64,000 nucleotides of DNA. Origin: Alteromonas pelagimontana (GTDB lineage: Bacteria; Pseudomonadota; Gammaproteobacteria; Enterobacterales; Alteromonadaceae). Below are positions 17,060 to 25,974 of the stretch, piece by piece (position 1 is the first letter of the stretch; each line of letters opens with the position of its first letter). The translations under genes and the position numbers were made by a program. The stretch is from assembly GCF_002499975.2 (NCBI RefSeq), contig NZ_CP052766.1, forward strand, positions 2,046,001 through 2,110,000, read 5' to 3'. The notes beneath the pieces are model-generated. The model was given only the letters and a program-made list of their open reading frames with translations. It ran no database searches and was not told where the DNA came from.

Positions 17060-17322
17060 GAGCAGAATAGATCTTATAATTATTATATAAAGAAAGACGA
17101 GTACCGATACTTTCGGTATTCCCGGTTTATTACAGCTTCTTTCACAAAATAGTTTTCGGCTTGTAAAAGAGAAGGTGTCGGGCTGACAACCCAGCACACC
17201 ACGCAAAATTAGTGTTTAATCTGCCAGTAGTTTAAACTAGCACCCATTGAAAATGAAGCGGAACCGCATGCAAGGCACCAGGCTCGCTGTCATTTGTAAC
17301 ACCTCACAGATAGTGTAGTCTC

Positions 17323-18684
17323 ATGATCAATACGTTTCCTTTAGTCACACGCCGGCCTGATGAGGCAATTGCTTTTTTAACCAAGCCAGTTGCTGGGCTT
17401 TCTGCCGGTAAAATATGTACATGCACTTTTCTCTCCCATGTTGAACGCGTTGCATCGTCTCTTGAAAAGGGCGAGTACGCGATAAACCTGTGTGAAAACC
17501 GCTATCTGTTTCTTGTCAGCTTTTGCGCCGCTATCTTACGAAGCCAAACGAATTTATTGCCTCCGAACAAGAACCTTGCCACTCAGGAACAACTGCTACA
17601 AGAGTACAGCAACTGTTACATTATTCATGATGGCTGCGACACAGCAACCTCGGCAAAAAGTGTTAACCTGTTAACGTCAAATTTCGATCCGGCAAAAGAG
17701 GTTGATTTTGATATACCGGACATTGCCGATGATCATCTTGCGTGTATAAGTTTTACCTCAGGTTCAACCGGCCGTTCCAAACCGAATCTGAAATATTGGA
17801 AAACCTTACATCGCAGTACTGCCATCAATTATGAGTTTATGATCCCGCCCACTGACGACACGGTATATCAACTGGCGACAATGCCGGCTCAACATATGTG
17901 GGGCCTGGAAACTTCTGCGCTGATGCCGCTGTTTAAGAATGTGTGTATGAGTGATGCTAAACCGCTTTTCCCTCAGGATATTGTCGACACCCTTGGTGCT
18001 TTACCTGAGCCTCGCTGCCTGGTATCTACTCCGGTTCACCTGCGGGCGCTGTCTGCTACTACTGAGGTCCCAATCCCGTGTCATGTTGTACTTTGTGCCA
18101 CATCTCCGCTCACCAGTGAGCTGGCTTGTGAAATTGAACAACAATTTATTGCTCCGCTGCACGAAGTGTATGGCTGCAGTGAAGCTGGCTCAATGGCGGT
18201 GCGAAGAACGGCTACAGAAAAGCATTGGCGAAGGTTTGATGGAATTCATTTTCACATTGAAGGCACAACCACCACAGTTACCGCAGATCACCTGCCGTCG
18301 TCGACTGTGTTACAGGATTTCATTAAGCGAATAGATGATAACCATTTTACGCTGGCGGGTAGGGCCACGGATTTAATAAAAATTGCTGGCAAGCGAGGCT
18401 CATTGTTTGAAATAAATCAGACACTACTGCGGTTTGAGGGACTAAAGGACGGCATCGTTATCTTTCCTGAATCCAACAGCACCATCCCGCGTTTGTGTGC
18501 GATTGTTGCCCTTAAACCAGGTGTACAAAAGTCCTCCCTCATTCACTATCTAAAAGTCCATCTTGACAGTGCTTTTGTCCCCAGGCCTGTCTATGTGGTG
18601 GATTCTCTCCCACGGGAAAGTAACGGTAAGTTACTTAAAATAAAAATTGACGATCTATATGCTTCGCTTAAGCGCAAGCGATAG
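17323..18684 (+). CDS. AMP-dependent acyl/aryl ligase (ApeH/XanA2-like)
   Basis: A 453-residue ANL-superfamily adenylating enzyme. The phosphate-binding loop SFTSGSTGRSKP is at 143-154, the adenylate motif VYGCSEAGS follows mid-protein, the hinge GRATDLIKIAGKRG precedes the small domain, and the C-terminal catalytic lysine lies in ESNGKLLKI. It should activate the aryl acid with ATP and load it onto an ACP (or CoA). It is the only biosynthetic enzyme on the plus strand in the cluster body, divergent from the chorismatase across 263 bp and converging on the broken KS gene. That layout suggests starter synthesis and loading form a regulatory pair. Confidence 0.87.
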   Translation: MINTFPLVTRRPDEAIAFLTKPVAGLSAGKICTCTFLSHVERVASSLEKGEYAINLCENRYLFLVSFCAAILRSQTNLLPPNKNLATQEQLLQEYSNCYIIHDGCDTATSAKSVNLLTSNFDPAKEVDFDIPDIADDHLACISFTSGSTGRSKPNLKYWKTLHRSTAINYEFMIPPTDDTVYQLATMPAQHMWGLETSALMPLFKNVCMSDAKPLFPQDIVDTLGALPEPRCLVSTPVHLRALSATTEVPIPCHVVLCATSPLTSELACEIEQQFIAPLHEVYGCSEAGSMAVRRTATEKHWRRFDGIHFHIEGTTTTVTADHLPSSTVLQDFIKRIDDNHFTLAGRATDLIKIAGKRGSLFEINQTLLRFEGLKDGIVIFPESNSTIPRLCAIVALKPGVQKSSLIHYLKVHLDSAFVPRPVYVVDSLPRESNGKLLKIKIDDLYASLKRKR

Positions 18685-18703
18685 TAATTAAACCAGCTTA
18701 AAA

Positions 18704-18969
18704 CTACTGATATTCGGTGGACAGTACACCCATCCAGGCTACTCTGCCCATGCTGCGTTTTTTCTTTTTCGTGTAATAGACTGGCAGTTCAAAATGATGG
18801 ATGGGGAAGCAAAATAAGTTCCAGGGCCTTCGTACTTTTGCCAGTCCTGCATAAAGCGAACGGCAGATTCCTTCGAGAGATTTGCTTTAACCTGTGCCCA
18901 GTCATCGCCTAGCCATGAAACCACACCGGCACCGGTAATAACGACACGTCTATATTCAGTACTGCTCAA
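18704..18969 (-). pseudogene. Truncated and frameshifted beta-ketoacyl-ACP synthase (FabF/ApeR-like)
   Basis: The remnant starts normally (MSSTEYRRVVITGAGVVSWL), overlapping the dehydratase gene by 4 nt, and matches FabF-type N-termini to about residue 52. One base is missing in a C-run (plus-strand G-run 18803-18806). Restoring it gives PIHHFELPVYYTKKKKRSMG and RVAWMGVLSTEYQ, the expected KS continuation, which then stops at 18704. About 320 residues including the catalytic Cys-His-His are absent; the convergent AMP-ligase gene lies there instead. In aryl polyene operons this position holds the second KS (ApeR), so this is a decayed copy. Confidence 0.85.
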
Positions 18970-19430
18970 AATGCGTCCCTTGAAGAAATCGGGCGACGAA
19001 AAACAGACAAACTAGCGGTGGCCAGACGTCGGTTATCTTTTGCGTTTTCAGCGTAATTTTCGATGATGCAATCAAACGTTGCAAGCTCATTGCCTACCAG
19101 TGCTTTCTCAACACAGCTCACCTTAAGTATGCCGTCAGGAAAATAGTCGCATTCGGCGTTATAAGACCGTGTGCCCAGTAAAAATCCCAGGTGAGCCCCG
19201 ACAAGGCCTTGTTGCCGTTGGTAACCGGCTATCAATGCGGCCGTTTGACCCATGTATTCCAGCCCTATCCAAGCCGGTACGCCTTTTCCCTCGTAAAACG
19301 GCGACTCCACGTCCACGGTTACCAGTGAAGAGGATGAAGACGCATTGACCTCGATTATTTTATTAATCAAGAGCATCGGCGGGCGGTGGGGGATCAGATC
19401 ATATAAACGGTTGTCATAACGGGCCTGCAT
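18966..19430 (-). CDS. 3-hydroxyacyl-ACP dehydratase (ApeP-like)
   Basis: A 154-residue hotdog-fold dehydratase. The opening DLIPHRPPMLLINKI and the later GVPAWIGLEYMGQTAALIAG are the signatures of the FabZ-related ApeP group; the first contains the usual active-site His. It removes water from 3-hydroxyacyl-ACP to build the conjugated polyene, in published systems as a partner of the second dehydratase (ApeI). It lies 5 bp after the acyltransferase gene and overlaps the start of the broken KS by 4 nt. Confidence 0.88.
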   Translation of the reverse strand: MQARYDNRLYDLIPHRPPMLLINKIIEVNASSSSSLVTVDVESPFYEGKGVPAWIGLEYMGQTAALIAGYQRQQGLVGAHLGFLLGTRSYNAECDYFPDGILKVSCVEKALVGNELATFDCIIENYAENAKDNRRLATASLSVFRRPISSRDAF

Positions 19431-19435
19431 TTACT

Positions 19436-20443
19436 TTACTCTTTGTTCGCGTGTTTCATTTGTTCTTCACTACAATGGGCAAGGGGACGCCAGAAATCGT
19501 AAAAATTAAACCACTGAAAGGGCGCTCTCAGGCAGTGTTCCTCCAGCTTATCCGCAAACTGCTGGGCATACTTTTTAATATCGGCCTGACGGGTGCTTCG
19601 GGCTATCTCTAACTTGTCGCACACTTGGGTTACGTCAAACACTACTTTATTGTTCGCCGGCTGGTGCCGGTAAGCAAACATGAAGTTAACCGGGCAGGCT
19701 AGTGCTTTTGCCAGCATATACGGTCCAATAGGCAAGGGTGCATTCTCTCCCAGAAAGTCTACATCAACGGTGCGCTCGAGTCCGCTTAGCGGAATACGAT
19801 CGCCGGCAATAAACACCCATTCACCAGAATCGACCTTTGCTTTTAGCATCATGATGGTGGTCACATCAAATTCATCTACCTGAAATACATTCAAACGTGA
19901 CGCATCATTCTGTTTCTGCATCATTTTGACAAAATTGCCGGCGTGTTTATCGTAGATAAGTATATTAATCGTTTTACTTCTGTAGCGGTGCATAAATCCG
20001 CGACAAAACTCCAGGTTGCCAAAATGAGAGCCAATGATGAGCTGCCCCCGCTCGTCCGCCAAAAGTTTCTCGACTCGCTCTTCAGAGGTGAGAACAAAGT
20101 CACTTTCTTTAATCGGCACCCGCCAGCCAAGGAGCTTATCCAGAATAACCTCAGCGAAGCTTTTAAAATGCAACAGGACATGGATATTATTCGGTTTGCT
20201 TCGCCAGCTCTGCGGGCTTTTACGGTAATGGGCCCGCAAAAACTGCAGGGATGCGCTGCGCTGCTCAGGCCGGCTGATAACGAAATACAATGCTACCGGA
20301 TACATCATTAACGAGAAAATCCACCGGCCAAATACCCGATAAATAACAAACACTAACTGCATACCGGTTAAGGTGCCCGCCTCTTGGATCCGAGACCAAT
20401 GGCGGGAGGACGTATCATGCGCTTCGGCTTTACTTGTTGTCAT
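19436..20443 (-). CDS. Lysophospholipid-type acyltransferase of the aryl polyene cluster
   Basis: A 335-residue membrane-associated acyltransferase of the LpxL/HtrB-like family. It has an N-terminal hydrophobic segment (about 38-58), the catalytic GSHFGNLEFCR with the H-x4-E pattern near 137-147, and a downstream GDRIPL substrate-binding motif. In aryl polyene clusters this enzyme is proposed to attach the pigment acyl chain to a glycerolipid or glycolipid anchor. It follows the glycosyltransferase gene after 3 bp, so the two probably build the lipid anchor together. Confidence 0.85.
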   Translation of the reverse strand: MTTSKAEAHDTSSRHWSRIQEAGTLTGMQLVFVIYRVFGRWIFSLMMYPVALYFVISRPEQRSASLQFLRAHYRKSPQSWRSKPNNIHVLLHFKSFAEVILDKLLGWRVPIKESDFVLTSEERVEKLLADERGQLIIGSHFGNLEFCRGFMHRYRSKTINILIYDKHAGNFVKMMQKQNDASRLNVFQVDEFDVTTIMMLKAKVDSGEWVFIAGDRIPLSGLERTVDVDFLGENAPLPIGPYMLAKALACPVNFMFAYRHQPANNKVVFDVTQVCDKLEIARSTRQADIKKYAQQFADKLEEHCLRAPFQWFNFYDFWRPLAHCSEEQMKHANKE

Positions 20444-20446
20444 TAG

Positions 20447-21190
20447 TTAACCAAACCATGATTTTACACGCATGAACAATATGCGCGGAAGCCGCACTAT
20501 CATGCCACACATTAGCCGCACGTGAAGCCTGGACTGTGTCAGGTTGTCTCGTAAATAATGATAATGAGACACCGTATCCTGATGGTAAATCACTTTAGTG
20601 GGAATAAAGTGTACATCGATATCCGCCCACGTGGCTTTAACCAGCAACTCCGGGTCGAAGTCCATTCTTGGCCCCAGATAATAGTTATCAAAAACACGTT
20701 CAATTTCTTTGACAGGATACAATCGGAAGCCGCAAAGCCCGTCTTTTATCTTAAACGACAAGGTTTCCAGGGCCGTCCAAAAATCAGAAACCCTGCGTCC
20801 ATATTTACGTACTGTAGGCACGGTTTCGTCAAAGTAAGGCTGACCAGAAATAAACGAGGATGGGTGATCCTTGCTGTAAGCAATAAACTTTTCAACGTCT
20901 TCAATATCATGCTGTCCATCAGCATCTAACTGTATAACATGGCTAAAACCCATTGCGCTCGCGTGATAGCAACCGGTGATGACGGAAGCGCCTTTGCCCC
21001 GATTCGTCTGATGACGCACCAGATGAAAATCAGGAAGAGAGGTAAGCATTTGTTTGATCTTTTCAAAACCCGTTTCGCCGCTTCCATCATCAACCACAAT
21101 GCAAGGCAGATTCAGCCGCACCAGCTTAGGAAGGAATTTTTCGAACAACACTTCATGTTTATAGTGAGGAATAATAAGGCAGTATTTCAT
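20447..21190 (-). CDS. Family 2 glycosyltransferase of the aryl polyene cluster
   Basis: A 247-residue GT-A fold glycosyltransferase. Motifs are CLIIPHYKH at the start, VVDDGSGETG near 33, NRGKGASV near 63, and DADGQHD near 89 for nucleotide-sugar/metal binding. It is likely cytoplasmic or peripheral at the inner membrane, with a hydrophobic C-terminus. It presumably adds a sugar to the lipid anchor or the polyene. It overlaps the ApeI-like gene by 4 nt upstream and precedes the acyltransferase by 3 bp. Confidence 0.87.
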   Translation of the reverse strand: MKYCLIIPHYKHEVLFEKFLPKLVRLNLPCIVVDDGSGETGFEKIKQMLTSLPDFHLVRHQTNRGKGASVITGCYHASAMGFSHVIQLDADGQHDIEDVEKFIAYSKDHPSSFISGQPYFDETVPTVRKYGRRVSDFWTALETLSFKIKDGLCGFRLYPVKEIERVFDNYYLGPRMDFDPELLVKATWADIDVHFIPTKVIYHQDTVSHYHYLRDNLTQSRLHVRLMCGMIVRLPRILFMRVKSWFG

Positions 21191-21573
21191 GATGGAATAA
21201 ACTTAAAGCTACCCATTGAGAAAGATTCACTGTCATTGAAAAAGTGAAATTTGAGGATGCCTTTTTCTGCACTGTAGATTAATTCGAGTATCATACTGGT
21301 ACCAGGCAAAACCATAGTTTTAAATTTGATATTAGTTAACTGCCTGGACGCAGAATTTTTGACAAAGAGGGCTCTGCCTATTTTTCCTGCCCAATCAACT
21401 TGTACTACGCCGGGCAGTACCGGTTGTTCGGGAAAATGGCCTTCGAACCACGCCAAACTTTCCGGCACATGCAGCGTAATTTGCGCATTGGTATCAGACG
21501 CTTCAACGGCGATTATTGCAGGCCGCTCGAGTTCCTTGAAAAGAGTTTTGAGATTTTCCACGCTGTTATTCAT
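21187..21573 (-). CDS. Hotdog dehydratase (ApeI-like)
   Basis: A 128-residue FabA/FabZ-like hotdog protein. The active-site segment WFEGHFPEQPVLPGVVQVDW (about 43-62) carries the GHFPxxPVxPGV signature and catalytic His. It is expected to work with the ApeP-like dehydratase to form trans double bonds during chain extension. It overlaps its neighbours by 8 nt and 4 nt, within one continuous translational unit. Confidence 0.88.
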   Translation of the reverse strand: MNNSVENLKTLFKELERPAIIAVEASDTNAQITLHVPESLAWFEGHFPEQPVLPGVVQVDWAGKIGRALFVKNSASRQLTNIKFKTMVLPGTSMILELIYSAEKGILKFHFFNDSESFSMGSFKFIPS

Positions 21574-22156
21574 CGACGATACTATGTCTCTTTTTGTAAT
21601 AGCCGCGATAGCTCAATTCCATTAAGGCGAAACCTGCCAGCAGCAGATAGGAAATAATGCCGTTATATAAAGCCCATGTCGACAAACTGGCAAACAAAGC
21701 TGTGTAGGCAGCAACAGCGCCATTTCCAAGTAACAATACGCCCCACACCATACTTAGAGCGCGTAGGTAATCCCGCGCCTGTTCTGGCACAGTGCTGCCA
21801 CTGGCGCGTGCAAACTTTTCGATCAGGGTTTGTTGATCTTTAAGAGACAGGAGAAACATCAGTCCCATTCCCGCATTCATCATAACCGGATAGAATTTCA
21901 ACAGCACCACACTGTCAAACAATATTATGGCCACACAAAATGTTCCGGCGAATGCTGTTGCGATCGAGTCGGTACGGCTTTTTATCTTCCCAACAAAGAC
22001 CAGGCGCAATGCCAAAACACTCAATAAAATGATGGCAAACCATTGTGGGCGCACAGATTCAAGGTTGAGATAGACAATGGCAGGATAGGCAATTGTGAAG
22101 CCAACTAGTAGCAAAGTGATAACACCTGTATGCCTGGCTTGGCTGAAATTATTCAT
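21566..22156 (-). CDS. COG4648-type membrane protein of the aryl polyene cluster
   Basis: A 196-residue integral membrane protein with about six hydrophobic segments, including GVITLLLVGFTIAYPAIVYL at the N-terminus. It belongs by context and character to the conserved membrane proteins (COG4648) found in aryl polyene operons, whose function is unknown. The ATG at 22156 forms a TGATG overlap with the flavoprotein stop codon. An ATG five codons upstream is possible but would overlap more. Confidence 0.75.
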   Translation of the reverse strand: MNNFSQARHTGVITLLLVGFTIAYPAIVYLNLESVRPQWFAIILLSVLALRLVFVGKIKSRTDSIATAFAGTFCVAIILFDSVVLLKFYPVMMNAGMGLMFLLSLKDQQTLIEKFARASGSTVPEQARDYLRALSMVWGVLLLGNGAVAAYTALFASLSTWALYNGIISYLLLAGFALMELSYRGYYKKRHSIVDE

Positions 22157-23727
22157 CAGGCCAGCACGCATAACCGATAATCCCCGAGTATTTCACGCTC
22201 TGCGTCTTCAATATTCATTGATGGGTTATCACTGAGCATGTCTTCAAAGTAAGGGACGACTTTTCTCATCAACTCAGTATTTAACGCCAGCGCTTGTTCA
22301 ACTTCAATATCAGTCTCTTTAAGCACCTCATTTAACTGTCTCAGGCACGGCACCAGAAACTGGTTCATAAATACACCTTTGGCCGGTAACACTAAACGCT
22401 TCTGCGCGCGCTGGCTTAGCAGCATCTGCATCTTTTTATTGAGTTTTTGCGACACTAACAGGTTTGGCATAATTTTACGCATCATCTGAATGTTGCCGAT
22501 TGTGTCGGTAAAGAACAGGAGTGCGAGCACGCCCCAGTAGTAGATGTAGTCCCATACCAACTTAACAGACATCATTTTTCGATCGCCAAATCCGCCATAC
22601 TGATTTGTATACAGCGACAAGGTATTTTCAAAAAAAGCGTCGTTAAATTTATGAAACAGCGCGCTGTCAAAACGTATATCCTGACCTTGCATATCCCGTT
22701 CAATCAGATGGGTAATAAAGGTGTTGTTTAACGCGATGAAGTCGCTGCCGGGTGAATAAAAGGGGTCGGAAAACGCTCCGGCTTCACCAGTCATCGCCCA
22801 GCCCTGATCGGAAAACATCTGTGTGCAGCCGTAGGAGTAATCCCGCATGATTTTAAAATCGAGCAATTCGGCGCCTTCAATAGCCTTAGCGCACAAAGGG
22901 TGCTGTTCATAAAGCCATGCCATTGTATCTTCAAATGATGTAATTTTACTCTCAGCGAGAGCCTGATCATCCATAACGATGCCGAAACTGGTGGCGCCAG
23001 AGGAAAGCGGAATTATCCACACCCAATAACCCGGCCCCATTAGATGATTAGTACTTAACCAACGCTTACCTGGCACGCAGATACGTTCCTGCCAGGCCTT
23101 ATTGTCAGACCATTCATCTATGATCACGCGGCGGTTTATTCTAAAGAAAACCGCGTTTCCTTTGTGGCCGGTATCCGTACTCAGACCTAACTGGTTCCTG
23201 AGAAGGGCCTGACGTCCGGCGGCATCAATCACCCACCTGCTGGTACAGGTTTGCAGCTTTCCATCTTTGCGGTATTCAACCTGATGCTGCTTATTACCCA
23301 GCGCAATATTTTCAGGCACAGCACCATCAAGGATAACAATGCCTCTTGCGGCTAGCAGCTGAAACAGGTGGTTTTCCAGGGTACCACGCTCTATTTGATA
23401 GGCGGGAATACCAAATAATTCACTTACGCCCAGTTCATCGTAGTCACTGTAATCACTTTCAACGTGGCCAAAAAACAGCCGCAAGCCGTGTTTGCGCAAA
23501 TGCTTTTGCTTAAAATGCTCTTTAAGCCCCAGCACATCAGTAAAATAATGCGCTGCGATTTCAACGGTGGATTCGCCTACTTTTACCGTGGTGTCCGGTA
23601 CCGGAAAGGTGTTTTTCTCTATGATAACAATGCCCAGCTCGGGATTGCGGTTATGTAGCTGAAGCGCCAGACTCATGCCGGCCAGCCCGCCGCCGGCTAT
23701 GATGACATCGGTATTTGCGTGTTTCAT
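22156..23727 (-). CDS. FAD-dependent oxidoreductase, tryptophan-halogenase-like
   Basis: A 523-residue flavoprotein. The FAD-binding motif AGGGLAGMS is at residues 11-19, KVGESTVE at 49-56, WVWIIP at 235-240, and GEAGAFSDPFYSPGSDFIAL follows around residue 315. WxWxIP is the motif used to recognise flavin-dependent halogenases, and a lysine at residue 79 (LRKHG) lies where the catalytic Lys is expected. Related genes occur in xanthomonadin and aryl polyene clusters; xanthomonadins are brominated. Halogenation, hydroxylation or other oxidation of the aryl head are all possible. It overlaps both neighbours by 1-4 nt. Confidence 0.8.
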   Translation of the reverse strand: MKHANTDVIIAGGGLAGMSLALQLHNRNPELGIVIIEKNTFPVPDTTVKVGESTVEIAAHYFTDVLGLKEHFKQKHLRKHGLRLFFGHVESDYSDYDELGVSELFGIPAYQIERGTLENHLFQLLAARGIVILDGAVPENIALGNKQHQVEYRKDGKLQTCTSRWVIDAAGRQALLRNQLGLSTDTGHKGNAVFFRINRRVIIDEWSDNKAWQERICVPGKRWLSTNHLMGPGYWVWIIPLSSGATSFGIVMDDQALAESKITSFEDTMAWLYEQHPLCAKAIEGAELLDFKIMRDYSYGCTQMFSDQGWAMTGEAGAFSDPFYSPGSDFIALNNTFITHLIERDMQGQDIRFDSALFHKFNDAFFENTLSLYTNQYGGFGDRKMMSVKLVWDYIYYWGVLALLFFTDTIGNIQMMRKIMPNLLVSQKLNKKMQMLLSQRAQKRLVLPAKGVFMNQFLVPCLRQLNEVLKETDIEVEQALALNTELMRKVVPYFEDMLSDNPSMNIEDAEREILGDYRLCVLA

Positions 23728-24551
23728 ACCCTGCCCTGCGAACGCTGAAATGTAACCGATGTACCTTTACTCAATGGCATCTTCACCACGTCTTCGCACG
23801 CGAATGACTGAGTCAGAAGCGGGGCTAAGCTCAATATTTTCGCAGTGGGATTATTAGCATACAGCGCGGCGATATATTCGTTACTGCTTTGCAATTGAGG
23901 CCACGGCGCTCGCTCGTTATAAGTCACATTTGCGCGTATTAAGGTGCCGTCAATATCGGCTGATGCGGGGTATAGAATGAGAGAAAAAGCAAAAGGTTCA
24001 CGGTTCGCCAGAATCGGCTGCAGTACATCAGCCACCGGTGCATCGTAAAAAGTCACCAGTAACGGGACATTTTCTGACTCGCACTGAATCATCGCTTCTA
24101 GCAGGGTAAGTGATACAGATTCTTCATAGCCGGCAACTGAATTCGCTGCACTCATGGTTTTTGTGCTGATGGTCCAGTATCCGGCTGGCGCATTGTGCAC
24201 CGAGTTATGGAACTTGGTCGGCGATAGTTCTTTGTGCTCAGAGGCGAGGGTTTTACACATATAATCGGTAAGATCTGTGTCACCCAAACCGGAGACAAAC
24301 ACGCAGGTAAGCGATTCTGGAGGCACATTGGCCGCCTGCGTTGCCTGCCATGAACTTTCTACCGCAAGTCTTACCGGAAGTGGTGCCCGGCGACGCTCGT
24401 TTGCGGGGATAACAGCAGGCTTTGGGCCTACGTTTTTTGTTTGCCCTACATCGCTGCCCTGCATTAACTGTTGTAATTCGTCCCAGTTAGCAAAGTAGCT
24501 GCCCCAGGCTCCGACACTCACAATTTTACATGCTAATTCTTTGGCCTGCAT
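23724..24551 (-). CDS. Beta-ketoacyl synthase-like partner (chain-length-factor type, ApeC-like)
   Basis: A 275-residue protein matching the N-terminal ketoacyl-synthase-like family (Ketoacyl-synt_2). It contains VFVSGLGDTDLTDYM and KFHNSVHNAPAGYW but lacks the TACSSS nucleophile, so it cannot condense alone. In characterised systems ApeC forms an inactive-subunit heterodimer with the KS ApeO and shapes product length. The ATG at 24551 lies 1 nt after the KS stop; the longer frame from 24602 would read inside the KS gene. Confidence 0.82.
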   Translation of the reverse strand: MQAKELACKIVSVGAWGSYFANWDELQQLMQGSDVGQTKNVGPKPAVIPANERRRAPLPVRLAVESSWQATQAANVPPESLTCVFVSGLGDTDLTDYMCKTLASEHKELSPTKFHNSVHNAPAGYWTISTKTMSAANSVAGYEESVSLTLLEAMIQCESENVPLLVTFYDAPVADVLQPILANREPFAFSLILYPASADIDGTLIRANVTYNERAPWPQLQSSNEYIAALYANNPTAKILSLAPLLTQSFACEDVVKMPLSKGTSVTFQRSQGRV

Positions 24552-24552
24552 A

Positions 24553-25731
24553 TCACCCAACCCTGCTAAACAATAACGTACAGTTGTTACCGCCAAAACC
24601 AAATGAATTCGTCATTACGTGCTGGCAAACTCTTTGCTGATCTGTCGCCTGAATAGAAAAATCGAGCGCCTGGTCTAGCGTCTCAAGATTCATAGAGCCT
24701 GGGATCGTATTGGTTTTCAAAGTGTCCATTGCAATTATTGCTTCAGTGATCCCGGCAGCGCCCAGCGTATGCCCCATCCAGGCTTTGGTTGATGAGCATA
24801 AGGTGGTTCTGGGAAACAGTTCCGACACCAGCCGCCCCTCAATAAGATCATTCGCCCGGCTGGACGTACCGTGTAAATTGATATAATCAATGGCGTCAGG
24901 TGGCAATTGCGCCCGTTGTAGTGCCTGCGTCATTGACATTTTTGCACCCAGGCCATCAGGGTGAGGGTGTGACATATGATGCGCGTCTGAACTTTCGCCA
25001 TAACCTGTTAACCGGATCCCACTGCTATTGGTATTTTCCGTGCCCCGTTGAAGAATGGCAAAGCCTGACGCTTCTCCTAAGTTGATGCCATCTCTGTGTT
25101 GATCAAAGGGTTTACAAGGGTTCTCAGATAGCAACTGCAATGAATTAAAACCGTGCAGTACGCTCAGGCAAAGGGTATCAACGCCGCCAACAAGCACCGC
25201 ATCGACAATTCCAAATTCAAGCCAGCGCGCACCGGTGGCGAACACTTTAGCCGAGGAAGAACACGCTGTGTTAATGGTTAGCGACGGCCCCGTGAGCCCG
25301 GTGTAATGAGCAACAAAAAGACTGGGTGCATGTGGATTATGAACTAAAGGCTGTCTGAATTTTGGCTTCAGTTCGCCGTTCGTATCCAGATCCGTATAGG
25401 CAGTTTCCGTTCTGTCGATACTGGAAGTGCTTGATCCCATCACAATACCGATACGGGCTGAACCATACTTTTTCGTTAAGTTAGCAAGGGTTTGTTTGAT
25501 TGCCCCCTGCTCCAGACCCAACGCAGCGAGGGCGTTGTTGCGGCTTTGCCACTGCTGTAAATCATCTATGGCATCAACCTGCTCAACGCGGCCTATCCAG
25601 GTATTTAATGCTGAATCTGGCAAGTCATTTTTGATCAAACCGCTTTTATGCTGCCTGAGAGACACGCGTAGTGCCGCAAGGTTAATGCCGGCCGCAGAGC
25701 AGGATTCGTAGTCGATAATATCTATGTTCAT
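24553..25731 (-). CDS. Beta-ketoacyl-ACP synthase (ApeO-like)
   Basis: A 392-residue condensing enzyme with an intact catalytic triad: Cys157 in NTACSSS, His287 in NLHGTSS and His321 in MGHTLGAAG. It extends the aryl starter by decarboxylative condensation with malonyl-ACP. It is translated just before its non-catalytic partner and starts at the ATG at 25731. With the second KS gene broken, this is the only complete KS in the window and presumably carries the whole extension, perhaps helped by FabF from fatty acid synthesis. Confidence 0.9.
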   Translation of the reverse strand: MNIDIIDYESCSAAGINLAALRVSLRQHKSGLIKNDLPDSALNTWIGRVEQVDAIDDLQQWQSRNNALAALGLEQGAIKQTLANLTKKYGSARIGIVMGSSTSSIDRTETAYTDLDTNGELKPKFRQPLVHNPHAPSLFVAHYTGLTGPSLTINTACSSSAKVFATGARWLEFGIVDAVLVGGVDTLCLSVLHGFNSLQLLSENPCKPFDQHRDGINLGEASGFAILQRGTENTNSSGIRLTGYGESSDAHHMSHPHPDGLGAKMSMTQALQRAQLPPDAIDYINLHGTSSRANDLIEGRLVSELFPRTTLCSSTKAWMGHTLGAAGITEAIIAMDTLKTNTIPGSMNLETLDQALDFSIQATDQQRVCQHVMTNSFGFGGNNCTLLFSRVG

Positions 25732-25974
25732 GAATTAGCAGGTACTCGGTTCTGGCTTAACAACCACACAACAATAAAATAGAGCCTGGTCGAAAAATTC
25801 ACATATATTGCAGGAATTATATTGAAACCCTCGCCAGGACGATAATGAGAAGCTACCGATACTGCTGCAAGGTTGCAAGTGTTGAATCTGCCAGTTTACC
25901 CGCGCACAGACGTAACCAAGTATGACATTCTTTTGGTATTTCAAACGCCTGGAAGAAGCTTTGCTAAAACAGTT

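Noticed and set aside
17060..17206. N-terminal extension of the chorismatase
   Set aside because: Hydrophobic, not family-like, and it occupies the divergent promoter region with the AMP-ligase gene.
25735..25944. 69-codon frame between ACP1 and the KS
   Set aside because: Cys/Ser-rich product unlike any carrier protein or enzyme; no ribosome site. Left as an unexplained gap.
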